From Pelotomaculum isophthalicicum JI (GTDB taxonomy: Bacteria; Bacillota; Desulfotomaculia; Desulfotomaculales; Pelotomaculaceae), in contig NZ_JAKOAV010000019.1 in NCBI RefSeq assembly GCF_029478095.1, positions 1 to 64,000 on the forward strand: 64,000 bases of DNA, read 5' to 3'. Each line of letters begins with the position of its first letter. Position 1 is the first letter of the stretch. The notes under the pieces are model-generated. The model saw only the letters and a program-made list of their open reading frames with translations, had not been told where the DNA came from and made no database searches. This document shows positions 23,740 through 33,751 of the stretch, in pieces. The translations under genes were made by a program, and so were the position numbers.

Positions 23740-25904
23740 TTACACCACTTGCCCAAGCTGACTCAGTTCGTATTGGAAGCGTCGATTTTGTATCCCCGGA
23801 TGAAGTGAAAGTCTTGCTAGACATTGAAGCCCCAAACGATGTTGCTTTGAATACCGGCATACCACGTCCTTTTCCGAGAATAAACAGTTATATACTCATC
23901 CCAAGCGAAAGTGGATTTCTTGTGGCTCAAATTGAATGGATTACTATAGAGCGTTCACAATACCCAAAGCGAAAAGGCATGCAAGACTTTGGAGTTATTG
24001 ACCTTCCCTACCCACTTCGGAAAATGAGCTTGAACCCATTAGGGGTTTTAAGGGAAAATGGGAAGGTCCCTAAGGGGGAACCTAAATACTCTTTCTCTAG
24101 AGGTGTTGAACTTTACCCTACTGTTGGCGACCCTGTATTGTTGCCATCGCAAACCCAGTTAAAAGCGATAGTAGAATCAAGCGGAAATCGCCGTGTTAAT
24201 ATCGGAATAAGCCCCCTTGCAGGGAATGCAGTGGTTTCAATAGATCCCGACCGACTATTTGGACGGCACTTAGCAATATTGGGAAATACAGGTAGTGGAA
24301 AGTCATGCTCTGTTGCTGGTGTAATTCGTTGGTCTATTGAAGCGGCAAAACAAGAGAGGCAGAACACTAAAAGTCCAATCAATACTAGATTCATCATCCT
24401 TGACCCAAATGGTGAGTATTCACATGCGTTCTCAGGTCTTGATAAAGTACGATTATTTGCAGTTGAAGCTGTTGAGCCAAATGAAGAACAAGGCATTAAA
24501 CAAGTAGAGCAACTCAAAATACCTCTGTGGTTCTGGAATAGTGCCGAATGGAGTGCGTTTACACAAGCCACTGCAAAGACACAACGTCCCATATTAAGAA
24601 GAGCCCTGCGTGACATTAGGATGGGTGCAACTGTTGTGAATACGGGTGAAGAGACACAGTTACTAGCTCTGCGCCGTTATTTGTCGTATCAAATTGTCAA
24701 AATGCGTCGAGATATGGCCAATAATTCTATAAAGGAAGATGCAACAAAGTTCGGATACTACTTAAAAACATTATCCTCTGATCTGTCAAATAGACTTGCG
24801 GTTTTCCCTAAATACAATAAAGAGATCAAGGCTATTATCATAGCGGTTAATGACTCTTGTCAAAATAGATATAAATCGTTTGTAGAAAGGAAGAGCGGCG
24901 AAACGGTAGAGTATTATACCCCGTTTGAGAATAATGATATTCAAACTGTAGTTGGCCCAATCGAAACCCTTATAAGCAAAATTGGTGGAATCATTTATCA
25001 AGAAGAAGGCGTAAGTGAAGATACTCCCCTCCATTTTAATGTTAATGAGTTCGCTGATTATATCCAAATGCTTGGGATTGAAGAAAACACATCTCAGTTC
25101 ATTGATTTCTTGGTAATGCGTATTAGAGCCTTGATTTCAGACAGGAGAATTCGAGAAATATCTGATGCAGATGATATGACACTTAATAAGTGGCTCGAAG
25201 ACTATATTTGCAAAAGCAACTCTTCTGAAGGTTCTGTCACTGTAATTGATCTGTCGTTGGTTCCGGCAGAGGTTGTTCACATTATCACTGCCGTGATTGC
25301 GCGGATGGTGCTTGAAGCACTGCAAAGGTACAGAAAACTAAATGGCGGACAAACTCTGCCAACAACATTAGTGATGGAAGAAGCCCATACGTTTATCAAG
25401 CGCTACCAGAATGATTCAGAAGAATCATCGGCATCCTCAATGTGTACGCGAGTTTTTGAAAAGATCGCTCGTGAGGGACGTAAATTTGGATTGGGGCTTG
25501 TACTTTCATCCCAGCGTCCAAGTGAACTATCTCCAACTGTCTTGTCCCAATGCAATACTTTTTTGCTTCATAGAATTAGCAACGACCGCGATCAGGATTT
25601 AGTACATAAGCTTGTGCCAGATAATTTACGCGGATTGTTGCGTGAACTGCCTTCCCTTCCTTCGCGTAATGCTATATTATTGGGTTGGGCTTCAGAACTT
25701 CCTGTCATGGTTCAGATGAATTATCTCAAGGAAGAACACCGACCGCAGTCGAATGATCCTGATTATTGGGACATTTGGACGGGCAAAAAGGTAAGGACTG
25801 CCGACTGGAAAGCGATTGCTGATGATTGGCAGCAATTAAATCGGAATACTGAAGGAATAGAAACATCTGCTGATGAAGATGAAGCAGATGATCTTCCGTT
25901 CTAG
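23736..25904 (+). CDS. herA: HerA/DUF87 ATPase (SIR2-HerA system)
   Basis: 722 residues. An N-terminal HAS-barrel-like domain is followed by Walker A GNTGSGKS at 183-190, a Walker B-type strand LVMEEAHTF near 548, and the arginine-finger region RVFEKIAREGRKFGLGLVLSSQRPS. A C-terminal helicase lid follows. HerA is a hexameric DNA translocase of the FtsK/VirB4 class. With the overlapping SIR2 gene it makes the two-gene SIR2-HerA antiphage system. All ATPase motifs are intact, so the system may be functional. Confidence 0.92.
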   Translation: MITPLAQADSVRIGSVDFVSPDEVKVLLDIEAPNDVALNTGIPRPFPRINSYILIPSESGFLVAQIEWITIERSQYPKRKGMQDFGVIDLPYPLRKMSLNPLGVLRENGKVPKGEPKYSFSRGVELYPTVGDPVLLPSQTQLKAIVESSGNRRVNIGISPLAGNAVVSIDPDRLFGRHLAILGNTGSGKSCSVAGVIRWSIEAAKQERQNTKSPINTRFIILDPNGEYSHAFSGLDKVRLFAVEAVEPNEEQGIKQVEQLKIPLWFWNSAEWSAFTQATAKTQRPILRRALRDIRMGATVVNTGEETQLLALRRYLSYQIVKMRRDMANNSIKEDATKFGYYLKTLSSDLSNRLAVFPKYNKEIKAIIIAVNDSCQNRYKSFVERKSGETVEYYTPFENNDIQTVVGPIETLISKIGGIIYQEEGVSEDTPLHFNVNEFADYIQMLGIEENTSQFIDFLVMRIRALISDRRIREISDADDMTLNKWLEDYICKSNSSEGSVTVIDLSLVPAEVVHIITAVIARMVLEALQRYRKLNGGQTLPTTLVMEEAHTFIKRYQNDSEESSASSMCTRVFEKIAREGRKFGLGLVLSSQRPSELSPTVLSQCNTFLLHRISNDRDQDLVHKLVPDNLRGLLRELPSLPSRNAILLGWASELPVMVQMNYLKEEHRPQSNDPDYWDIWTGKKVRTADWKAIADDWQQLNRNTEGIETSADEDEADDLPF

Positions 25905-25998
25905 GAAGGACATATACACTACAATTGATAAATACCTGGAATTAAGGGAAAGAAACTTCGATAAGTTATAAGTACATAACAAAAACAACACTTCCCAT

Positions 25999-26034
25999 TA
26001 TCCATACCCGTTAGGCTAATAACAGGAAGTTACA
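25999..26034 (+). repeat. Left copy of a short direct repeat flanking the Imm5-like gene
   Basis: ATACCCGTTAGGCTAATAAC, then AGGAAGTT. A diverged copy (CAGTTAGGCTATCAATGGGAAGTT spread over 26739-26762) lies after the gene. In this left copy ACTTCC and GGAAGT also form an inverted pair. Confidence 0.4.
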
Positions 26035-26110
26035 ATATCTATGTTTGGTGGAAAATTGGTATAATAATGCGCAATAAAGATTAATTATAATTTGGGAAAG
26101 AATTAATACT

Positions 26111-26692
26111 ATGTTTTCAGATGTAGAGATCAAATTAAAGAAAAGAAATAAAATTTTGTTTTCTCGTGACAGTCAATGCTTACAAGAATTGATAAAACTA
26201 ATTCGATTGCAAAATCACAGAACCTTTGTGATGTGGGCATTGGATTGTGCAAACCTGCCATTGGATCAATTTGAAGCAAAGTATCCCGATGAACGAAGAT
26301 CCAGAACCTGTTTGGAGCTTTGTGAGGCATGGGCAAGGGGCAAAATAAAAATGCCCATGGCGAAACAAGCTATTTTAGATTCACATGCAGTGGCAAAAGA
26401 AATTGATGACAGTGAATACGGTGCTTTGTGCCACGCAATTGGTCATGCTGGAGCTACTATACATGTAAAAACACATGCTTTGGGGTTGCCTATCTATGAA
26501 TTGACGGCAATAGTCCTAAAATACGGAAAAGAAAACTTTCCAAAACCAGTCAGCGAAAAGATAAACTACTACTATAACCGTCTCCTGTACTGGCAAGAAT
26601 ATACCGATAAACTTGAAATTGCTTGGATAGACTTTTTATTGAATGACACCAGTCCTAACAAGGAAAGATTATTGAGTGAAAAACGAAAGTAA
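26111..26692 (+). CDS. Imm5-like putative immunity protein
   Basis: 193 residues, all-helical. The pattern FVMWALDCANLPLDQFEAKYPDERR followed by EAWARGKIKM and CHAIGHAGATIHVKTHALG matches the family annotated as putative immunity protein (Imm5-like), in which WA-DCA, AW-RGEI and GHA-A-H-HA are invariant. Members protect against polymorphic toxins, but many are orphans. It stands alone between SIR2-HerA and the restriction locus, with a GTATAAT box at 26059-26065 and its own terminator not evident. The short repeats around it suggest it entered as a single-gene cassette. Confidence 0.65.
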   Translation: MFSDVEIKLKKRNKILFSRDSQCLQELIKLIRLQNHRTFVMWALDCANLPLDQFEAKYPDERRSRTCLELCEAWARGKIKMPMAKQAILDSHAVAKEIDDSEYGALCHAIGHAGATIHVKTHALGLPIYELTAIVLKYGKENFPKPVSEKINYYYNRLLYWQEYTDKLEIAWIDFLLNDTSPNKERLLSEKRK

Positions 26693-26734
26693 AGCAGCAA
26701 AGATTATGATCATCATATTTGTTCGCATTTTTCA

Positions 26735-26767
26735 TATACCAGTTAGGCTATCAATGGGAAGTTTTTG
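26735..26767 (+). repeat. Right copy of the direct repeat after the Imm5-like gene
   Basis: CATATACCAGTTAGGCTATC, then AATGGGAAGTT, about four fifths identical to the copy at 25999-26034. The rest of the 26.7-26.96 kb gap shows no gene. Confidence 0.4.
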
Positions 26768-26958
26768 TTGTACCATTATTATCCTATAAAATCCCAACCC
26801 AGGTTAGATTACGTACTTTTTGCGTTAATAATGATTAGGTAAAAGTCCAGCGGTTAAATAAAATGATACCACTGTTATTTTTTTAGGGAATCTATTACTG
26901 CCCTATCTTCATCAACAAAAAATAGTAATATAATTACAGCGGAAATAAATAATTTACA

Positions 26959-27595
26959 ATGAGGCGGCTTTGGATTATATTGGTCCGTAAGAATATTACA
27001 GCAAAATTTTGTGGGTGGGAATTTGAGAACGAAATTAAAGTCGTTAGCATCAATCCAAATGGGCTATTCATTCAGGTCCCGGATGGAGGCGGTGGGTACA
27101 GGGCCTTTGCTGTGATCCAGATGAAAGATCTGACAGTTGAAAACCGTGTGGATTGCAGTGGCTTGGTGCGCGTTGAAATGGAAAAGCTCAAGGACCATCA
27201 TCTGGTTAAACCCGGTGATCTTTTTTTTCGTTCTCGCGGGCAAGTTACATCATCCACCATACTGACCGATGATCCTGGAAAAGCAGTTGTTGCGGCCCCT
27301 CTTCTGCGGATTCGGGTAACGAGTGATTTTGTTATGCCTGAGTATCTCAACTGGTTTATCAGTCAGGAACCGGCGCAAGCCTTTCTGGCAGCTGTACGGA
27401 AGGAACCGCGCTGAAGATGATAAATAAACAGGCATTGGAGAATCTTGAAGTTTTGTACCCCCGGTTGCGCGGCAGAGAACGATTGTGGGACTAGCTTCTT
27501 TGGCGGAGGAAGAACAGAGTCTGATTACAAAGATTGCAGGCAAGCGCAGGCAATACATTTCATCGACATTAATGAGACTGGCAAAAGGAGACTGA
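26959..27595 (+). pseudogene. Single-TRD specificity-like protein, two frameshifts
   Basis: Frame 1 (to 27414) reads HHLVKPGDLFFRSRGQVTSS..., then PLLRIRVTSDFVMPEYLNWF. It must shift near 27392 to continue TEGTALKMINKQALENLEV, and shift again in the CCCCC run near 27460 to read RTIVGLASLAEEEQSLI and ISSTLMRLAKGD, ending at TGA 27593-27595. This is one target-recognition domain with its helix, as in type I specificity (HsdS) or related short S proteins encoded upstream of hsdM. The start is also unclear. Two independent frameshifts argue for real decay. Confidence 0.7.
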
Positions 27596-27600
27596 AGCAG

Positions 27601-29115
27601 ATGGAAGCCGTTAAAATCGATCAGAAGGACATTAACAATGCCGCGTGGGCGGCCTGCGACACTTTCCGTGGCGTTGTCGATCCCGCACAGTACAAGGATT
27701 ACATACTGGTAACGCTGTTTTTGAAATATATCTCGGATGCATGGAGAGATCATTACGAAGAGTATCGCCAGCAATATGGCGACGATGACGTTCGTATTCG
27801 TAGAAAGCTGGAGCGTGAGCGCTTTGTTTTGCCGAAAGGCGCAAGCTTCTATGACCTCTATGAACAACGCAACGAGGCCAATATTGGTGAGTTGATTAAC
27901 GAGGCTCTTGATGCTGTTGAAGAGGCCAATAAGACTAAGCTTGAAGGCGTGTTCCGCAATATCGACTTCAACAGCGAGGCCAACCTCGGCAAAACGAAGG
28001 ACCGCAACCGCCGCCTCAAAATGCTGCTGGAGGATTTCCACAAGCCGCAGCTTGATATGAGGCCCAGCCGGGTTTCCGAGGATGTCATCGGCAATACATA
28101 TATCTACTTAATTGAACGCTTTGCGTCTGATTCCGGTAAAAAAGCCGGTGAGTTCTATACGCCACATAAAGTGTCGGAGTTGGTGGCCAAGCTGGCCGGT
28201 CCCAAGCCTGGAGACCGCATTTGCGACCCGGCCTGCGGTTCCGGCGGCCTTTTGATTGAAGCGGCCCGTGAAGTGAAGGATCGAAACTTCGCTCTCTTCG
28301 GTATGGAGGTGAACGGAAGCACCTGGGCGCTAGCCCGTATGAACATGTTCCTGCATGGGGCGGACGGCGCCCGCATCGAATGGTGCAATACGCTCACCGG
28401 CCCGGCGCTGGTGGAAAATGACCGGCTAATGAAATTCAACATTGTAATCGCCAACCCGCCGTTCTCACTGGACAAATGGGGTGCCGATGAAGCAGAAAAC
28501 GACCGTTTCAATCGTTTCTGGCGCGGGGTGCCGCCCAAGAGCAAAGGCGACTGGGCCTTCATCAGCCACATGGTGGAGGCGGCGCTAATAAAGGAAGGTC
28601 GCGTGGCTGTGGTAGTGCCGCACGGCGTTCTCTTCCGTGGGGCTGCCGAAGGCCGTATCCGGCAGAGCATGATTGAAGAAAATCTGCTGGACGCCGTTGT
28701 TGGACTGCCGGGGAATCTTTTCCCGACCACCAACATCCCGGTAGCCATTCTGGTCTTTGACCGCAGCCGGGAAAAAGGCGGAGCCAATGAGAACCGCAAG
28801 GATGTGCTTTTTATTGACGCCAGCCGGGATTACCTGCCGGGTAAAAACCGGAATGCCCTTTCAGATGAACATATTCGAAAGATCGTGGATGTCTATAGAG
28901 CCCGTAAGAATGTAGATAAGTATGCTTATGTAGCTACCTTTGAGGAAATTATGGAGAACGATTTCAACCTCAATATTCCACGATATGTTGACACTTTTGA
29001 GGAAGAAGAGGAAATTGACATTGATGCCGTGCAACGAGAGATTGAACAGTTGGAACATGAGTTAACTAATTTGCGTACCAAGATGGCGGAGATGCTCAAA
29101 GAGATAGTGAGATGA
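27601..29115 (+). CDS. hsdM: Type I restriction-modification methyltransferase subunit
   Basis: 504 residues from the ATG at 27601 (AAAGGAG site 10 nt upstream), rather than an earlier frame opening that would run over the upstream pseudogene. It has the N-terminal HsdM helical domain, then SAM-binding motif I DPACGSGGLL (209-218) and the adenine-methyltransferase motif NPPF (285-288). A C-terminal coiled coil (EEEEIDIDAVQREIEQLEHEL) docks the S subunit. With HsdS it methylates adenine in the recognition site. The hsdS and hsdR genes follow in the same direction. Confidence 0.95.
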   Translation: MEAVKIDQKDINNAAWAACDTFRGVVDPAQYKDYILVTLFLKYISDAWRDHYEEYRQQYGDDDVRIRRKLERERFVLPKGASFYDLYEQRNEANIGELINEALDAVEEANKTKLEGVFRNIDFNSEANLGKTKDRNRRLKMLLEDFHKPQLDMRPSRVSEDVIGNTYIYLIERFASDSGKKAGEFYTPHKVSELVAKLAGPKPGDRICDPACGSGGLLIEAAREVKDRNFALFGMEVNGSTWALARMNMFLHGADGARIEWCNTLTGPALVENDRLMKFNIVIANPPFSLDKWGADEAENDRFNRFWRGVPPKSKGDWAFISHMVEAALIKEGRVAVVVPHGVLFRGAAEGRIRQSMIEENLLDAVVGLPGNLFPTTNIPVAILVFDRSREKGGANENRKDVLFIDASRDYLPGKNRNALSDEHIRKIVDVYRARKNVDKYAYVATFEEIMENDFNLNIPRYVDTFEEEEEIDIDAVQREIEQLEHELTNLRTKMAEMLKEIVR

Positions 29116-29218
29116 ACTAAAAAGTAGAAAAAGAATCATTCAAACGTTTTGAAACTAAGAAAAACATGAAAAATGTTGGTTTAATGCTTCTTCTTTTTGC
29201 TAATTTGGGGGTAGGAGT

Positions 29219-30436
29219 ATGACTTGGGAAAAAATAAAGTTGAAGAAAATCTTATCACAGCCAATACAGAACGGTTATTCCCCTGTTTGTCCTGAAGCGC
29301 CAAATGGGAAATGGATTCTTGGGCTTGGGGCGTTAAACGGAACATCGCTAGATATAAATGAAAAGAAACCAGCACCTTTAAATGATGAAAAAGTTGACAA
29401 TTTTTTGTTAAGGTCAGGAGATTTTCTTGTAAGCCGTTCTAATACTTTAGATAAAGTAGGTCGATCTGCCTTGTTTAAAGGTGAAATTGAGAATTGTTCT
29501 TACCCTGACTTGATGATGAGGTTTAGAATAGATTCTTCCAAGGTTTTTCCAGAGTTTCTTGAACACTATTTAAAAGGGTTCGATGCTACACTTCATTTTC
29601 AGCGCTCTGCTTCAGGAACTAGTGGAAGTATGGTTAAAATTAACAAAGGTGTACTTGAAAATCTATTAGTTCCATTACCGCCTATTACTGAGCAGAAAAA
29701 GATTGCTGGAATACTTAAGTTATGGCAAGAAGCCATCGAGAAGATCGAGCGTTTGATTACGGCAAAAGAGAAGCAATTTCATTGGCTGTTGTTTAAATGT
29801 TTAACTGGAAAACTACGAATAAATAGAACACCTAAAAAATGGAACAATGTTACGTTTGGAGAAGTTTTCCAACAGTATAAAATTGTGAATGAGCACAATG
29901 AAAATCTAGATGTTTTATCTGTTACCAGGAACGGGATTGTCCATCAGAGTGACTATTTTAATAAGGAAATCGCTAGCGAGGACAAAAGCAAGTACCTTAT
30001 TGCCGAACGTGGCACACTTGTCATGAGCGGGCTGAACTTTTGGATGGGGTCTATAGATTTTCAGACTATCTGTGATGTCGGAATTGTTTCACCGGCTTAC
30101 AAAGTTTTCCGAATTATTAATTCCACTGTAAATGTTGAATATATACGTTTTTTTGTACGTAGTCCATTAATGACGAGAATGTTGATCAACTCGTCAGTGC
30201 AGGGTGCGAGTATTGTCCGTAGGAATCTTGACATGGATTATCTCAATGAGTCACCTATTTTGCTACCTTCAATTGAAGAACAGAAAGGAATTGCTGAAAT
30301 ACTACGGATTGCTGAGAAAGAACTGCAATTACAACGAATACTCTTGGACTCCTACCGGAGACAAAAACGCGGCTTGATGCAGAAACTGCTGACTGGTAAG
30401 TGGCGGGTAAAAACCGGTGAGGGTATCGAATCATGA
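29219..30436 (+). CDS. hsdS: Type I restriction specificity subunit
   Basis: 405 residues with two target-recognition domains. Each is followed by a conserved helix ending in LLFKCLTGKLRI (about residue 200) and LMQKLLTGKWRV (about residue 395), the usual repeat of HsdS. TRD1 spans about 1-150 and TRD2 about 210-340. The gene is clearly more AT-rich than hsdM and hsdR on either side, as expected of an exchangeable specificity gene. The start ATG follows a TTTGGGGGTAGGAGT ribosome site. The DNA sequence recognised cannot be read from the protein by eye. Confidence 0.93.
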   Translation: MTWEKIKLKKILSQPIQNGYSPVCPEAPNGKWILGLGALNGTSLDINEKKPAPLNDEKVDNFLLRSGDFLVSRSNTLDKVGRSALFKGEIENCSYPDLMMRFRIDSSKVFPEFLEHYLKGFDATLHFQRSASGTSGSMVKINKGVLENLLVPLPPITEQKKIAGILKLWQEAIEKIERLITAKEKQFHWLLFKCLTGKLRINRTPKKWNNVTFGEVFQQYKIVNEHNENLDVLSVTRNGIVHQSDYFNKEIASEDKSKYLIAERGTLVMSGLNFWMGSIDFQTICDVGIVSPAYKVFRIINSTVNVEYIRFFVRSPLMTRMLINSSVQGASIVRRNLDMDYLNESPILLPSIEEQKGIAEILRIAEKELQLQRILLDSYRRQKRGLMQKLLTGKWRVKTGEGIES

Positions 30437-30547
30437 GCGGTGATACTTTTTAGAATATGGAGTTATCAAATACGATTGTATTCGCGGCGTATTCGCGTTT
30501 TGAGTACATAAGACGTGATACATGATTCTGTTCATGGAGGTGAGCAA

Positions 30548-33500
30548 ATGAACGGATTTCAGTTTAATGAAAAATACCTTTCCCAGATCCCGGCGCTTCA
30601 GGTCCTGATGAATCTGGGGTTTGAATATCTAACCCCCGCACAGGCTTTGAAAGAGCGCCGGGGCAGATACGGCAATGTGCTGCTGGAGGGCATTCTGCGA
30701 GACCAGCTCAAGCGGATCAACAGCATCAGCTACAAAGGGCGCAAATATCTATTCAGCGAGGAAAATATCCATTCGGCCATTCAGAAATTAAAGAATGTCA
30801 AATATGACGGCCTGCTGAAGACCAATGAGGCGATATACGATCTGATCACCTTGGGCACGGCTCTGGAACAGACCATTGAAGGTGATTCAAAAAGCTTTAA
30901 TTTGAAGTACGTCGACTGGCGCAACTGGGAGAACAACAAGTTTCACGCAACCGCGGAGTTCAGAGTGGAGCGTTCCCGCAGTACGGAAACTGTTCGTCCC
31001 GATATCGTTCTCTTTGTCAACGGTATTCCACTTGCCGTAATTGAGTGCAAATCGCCCAATGTCGAAATTGAACAGGCTGTCTCCCAGTCCATCCGTAATC
31101 AGAGCGACGAATACATCCCTAAGTTATTTGTCTACACGCAACTGGTAATGGGGATCAATAAAAATGCCGCGCAATACGCCACTGCCGGAACACCCGCTAA
31201 ATTCTGGAGCGTGTGGAAAGAGCAGCGCGATAAAGAGGCGAACGTTGCCGGAATGGTCAATTCCGCCCTTTCAGACAAGCAAAAAAGACAGCTTTTTAGT
31301 GGCGAATTCGCTGTTGCGCGCCCATTTTTCGATTCTCTGGAGGCTGAAGGCCAACGTCTGGTTACGGAGCAGGACAAGGCGCTCTACAGCTTATGCCGTC
31401 CGGAGCGCCTGTTGGAGATGGCTTTCAAATTTACTGTTTTTGACGGCGGAATCAAAAAGATTGCCCGTTATCAGCAATTTTTCGTCATTAAGTCCACCCT
31501 GGAACGTGTCAAGCAGCCGGACGGCCAGGGCAGGCGCAGGGGTGGAATAATCTGGCATACTCAAGGTTCCGGCAAATCGTTGACCATGGTAATGCTGACG
31601 AGAAATCTTGCCCTGGATCCGGATATCGCCAACCCGCGAATCGTGTTGGTGACTGACCGTGACGACTTGGATAAACAGTTGGGTAACACCTTTGCCGCCT
31701 GCGGCCTGGAGCCGCACCGGGCGACATCGGGAAGGAATCTGTTGGATTTGGTTTCGGAACGCAAAGCGGGCATTATCACGACCTTGATTCACAAGTTCGA
31801 CAAAGCTATGAATATCAAAAAATATCAGGATGAGTCTACCGACATTTTTATGCTGATTGACGAAAGTCACCGTACAAATTTCGGCTCATTCTCGGCACGC
31901 ATGCGGCAGATGTTTCCGAACGCCTGTTACCTCGGCTTTACCGGCACGCCTTTGATGAAGAAGGAAAAGAACAGCTTCGCAAAATTCGGCGGTTTAGTCG
32001 AACCGCACTATTCCATAAACCAGGCGGTGCAAGACGGGGCGGTCGTTCCTTTATTATATGAAGGCCGCCATGTGGAGATGGAACAGAACAAAGCCGCTAT
32101 TGACCTATGGTTTGACCGGCATACGCAAGGGCTGACCAAAGAACAGAAGGCGGACCTGAAAAGGAAATATGCCCGGGCCGAGATGCTGAACAAGGCGGAT
32201 CAGGTCGTTTACATGCGCGCTTTTGATATCAGCGAGCACTTCCGTGCCAACTGGCAGGGAACGGGATTCAAGGCTCAACTGGTCGGGCCGAATAAGGCTG
32301 CCGCGTTGAGGTATCACCAGTATCTCAATGAAATTGGTTTTGTGTCGTCCGATGTGGTCATTTCCCCGCCGGATACCCGTGAAGGCTATGAGGAGACAGA
32401 TGACGAGCCGGCGGACGAGGTGGTCAAGTTCTGGCAGAAAATGATGAAGCGATACGGCAGCGAAGAGGAATACACCAAGCAAATTATCAATCAATTCAAA
32501 CATGGGACGGAGCCGGAAATTCTGATTGTGGTCGACAAATTGTTAACCGGATTTGACGCTCCGCGCAACGCGGTTATTTACTTATGCCGCATTTTACGCG
32601 AACACGCACTGCTGCAGGCCATAGCCAGAGTGAACCGGCTTTATGAAGGCAAAGAGTTTGGTTACATCGTGGACTATGCGAGTATCCTGGGCGAACTGGA
32701 TAAAGCCCTCACCATGTATGGCGCGCTTGAAGAATTCGACGAGAATGATTTGGCCGGCACCCTGACCTCAGTTAACGCGGAGGTAGAGAAGCTTCCTCAA
32801 CGATACTCCGATCTCTGGGATCTTTTCAAGGAAGTCAAAAACAGTTATGATGAGGAAGATTACGAGGTTCTCCTGTCCGATGTCGCCGTCAGAGAGGATT
32901 TCTATCAGCGGCTGGCGGAGTACGGCAAAACATTGGGGATCGCCTTGTCGGCCGAATCTTTCATTATGAATACCGATGAGGCGAAACTGCGCCGGTACAA
33001 GGCTGACTTGAAGCGGTTTCAGAATCTTAAAGCAGCCGTTAAGCTCCGTTACGCTGAAACTATCGACTACCGGGATTATGAGCCCAAGATTAAAAAATTG
33101 CTTGACACGCACATTCAGGCCAATGAAGTCATTCAATTGAATGAGCCGGTGAATATTTTTGACGACAAAATGTTCAATCAGGTGAAGGAAGAGCAGGGCA
33201 TATATATAGCATGCAAAACAACGGCGGCCAAAGCGGATGCCATCGCACACGCGACCAAGCGGGTTATTACCGAAAAGATGGGTGAGGACCCGGCATTTTA
33301 TGAAAAGTTTTCAAAGCTGATTCAGCAGGCCATTGAGGATTTCCGGGCAAAACGTATTTCCGACCTGGAATACCTGAAGAAAGTTTCCGATATGCGGAAT
33401 AAAATTGTTAATAAACATCATGATGATATTCCCGTCAAACTGGCTGGGAACGAAGATGCTATGGCTTACTACGGCGTGCTCAAGCCATTTTTTGAGCAAG

Positions 33501-33751
33501 ATCATCTTGAAGATAGTGCATGCCAGGAAATAACTGCTGATGTGGCTTTGGCTGTTCAGGAAATATTGAGCCGTCATTGGAAGGTTCAGTTCTGGGACGA
33601 TGATGATGCCCAGAAACGGGCTATTAACGATATCGACGACTATTTATATGATGAGGTCAAAGGGAATATGGGTATCGCAATCAGCCTTGACCAGATGGAC
33701 GGGATTATTGAGCGAACAATGCAGGTGGCCAAGCACAGGAGCCTGAAATGA
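30548..33751 (+). CDS. hsdR: Type I restriction endonuclease subunit R
   Basis: 1067 residues from the ATG at 30548 (GGAGG at 30536-30540). The N-terminal nuclease motif is PDIVLFVNGIPLAVIECKSP (Asp152, Glu166, Lys168). The translocase motor has Walker A TQGSGKS near 338-344, DESH near 437 and a helicase C-terminal domain with LTGFDAPRN, then ARVNRLYEG. The C-terminus is a long helical HsdM-binding region. It cleaves unmethylated DNA after ATP-driven translocation. No truncation is seen, so the system is likely active. The stop overlaps the following metallopeptidase ATG (ATGA). Confidence 0.95.
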   Translation: MNGFQFNEKYLSQIPALQVLMNLGFEYLTPAQALKERRGRYGNVLLEGILRDQLKRINSISYKGRKYLFSEENIHSAIQKLKNVKYDGLLKTNEAIYDLITLGTALEQTIEGDSKSFNLKYVDWRNWENNKFHATAEFRVERSRSTETVRPDIVLFVNGIPLAVIECKSPNVEIEQAVSQSIRNQSDEYIPKLFVYTQLVMGINKNAAQYATAGTPAKFWSVWKEQRDKEANVAGMVNSALSDKQKRQLFSGEFAVARPFFDSLEAEGQRLVTEQDKALYSLCRPERLLEMAFKFTVFDGGIKKIARYQQFFVIKSTLERVKQPDGQGRRRGGIIWHTQGSGKSLTMVMLTRNLALDPDIANPRIVLVTDRDDLDKQLGNTFAACGLEPHRATSGRNLLDLVSERKAGIITTLIHKFDKAMNIKKYQDESTDIFMLIDESHRTNFGSFSARMRQMFPNACYLGFTGTPLMKKEKNSFAKFGGLVEPHYSINQAVQDGAVVPLLYEGRHVEMEQNKAAIDLWFDRHTQGLTKEQKADLKRKYARAEMLNKADQVVYMRAFDISEHFRANWQGTGFKAQLVGPNKAAALRYHQYLNEIGFVSSDVVISPPDTREGYEETDDEPADEVVKFWQKMMKRYGSEEEYTKQIINQFKHGTEPEILIVVDKLLTGFDAPRNAVIYLCRILREHALLQAIARVNRLYEGKEFGYIVDYASILGELDKALTMYGALEEFDENDLAGTLTSVNAEVEKLPQRYSDLWDLFKEVKNSYDEEDYEVLLSDVAVREDFYQRLAEYGKTLGIALSAESFIMNTDEAKLRRYKADLKRFQNLKAAVKLRYAETIDYRDYEPKIKKLLDTHIQANEVIQLNEPVNIFDDKMFNQVKEEQGIYIACKTTAAKADAIAHATKRVITEKMGEDPAFYEKFSKLIQQAIEDFRAKRISDLEYLKKVSDMRNKIVNKHHDDIPVKLAGNEDAMAYYGVLKPFFEQDHLEDSACQEITADVALAVQEILSRHWKVQFWDDDDAQKRAINDIDDYLYDEVKGNMGIAISLDQMDGIIERTMQVAKHRSLK

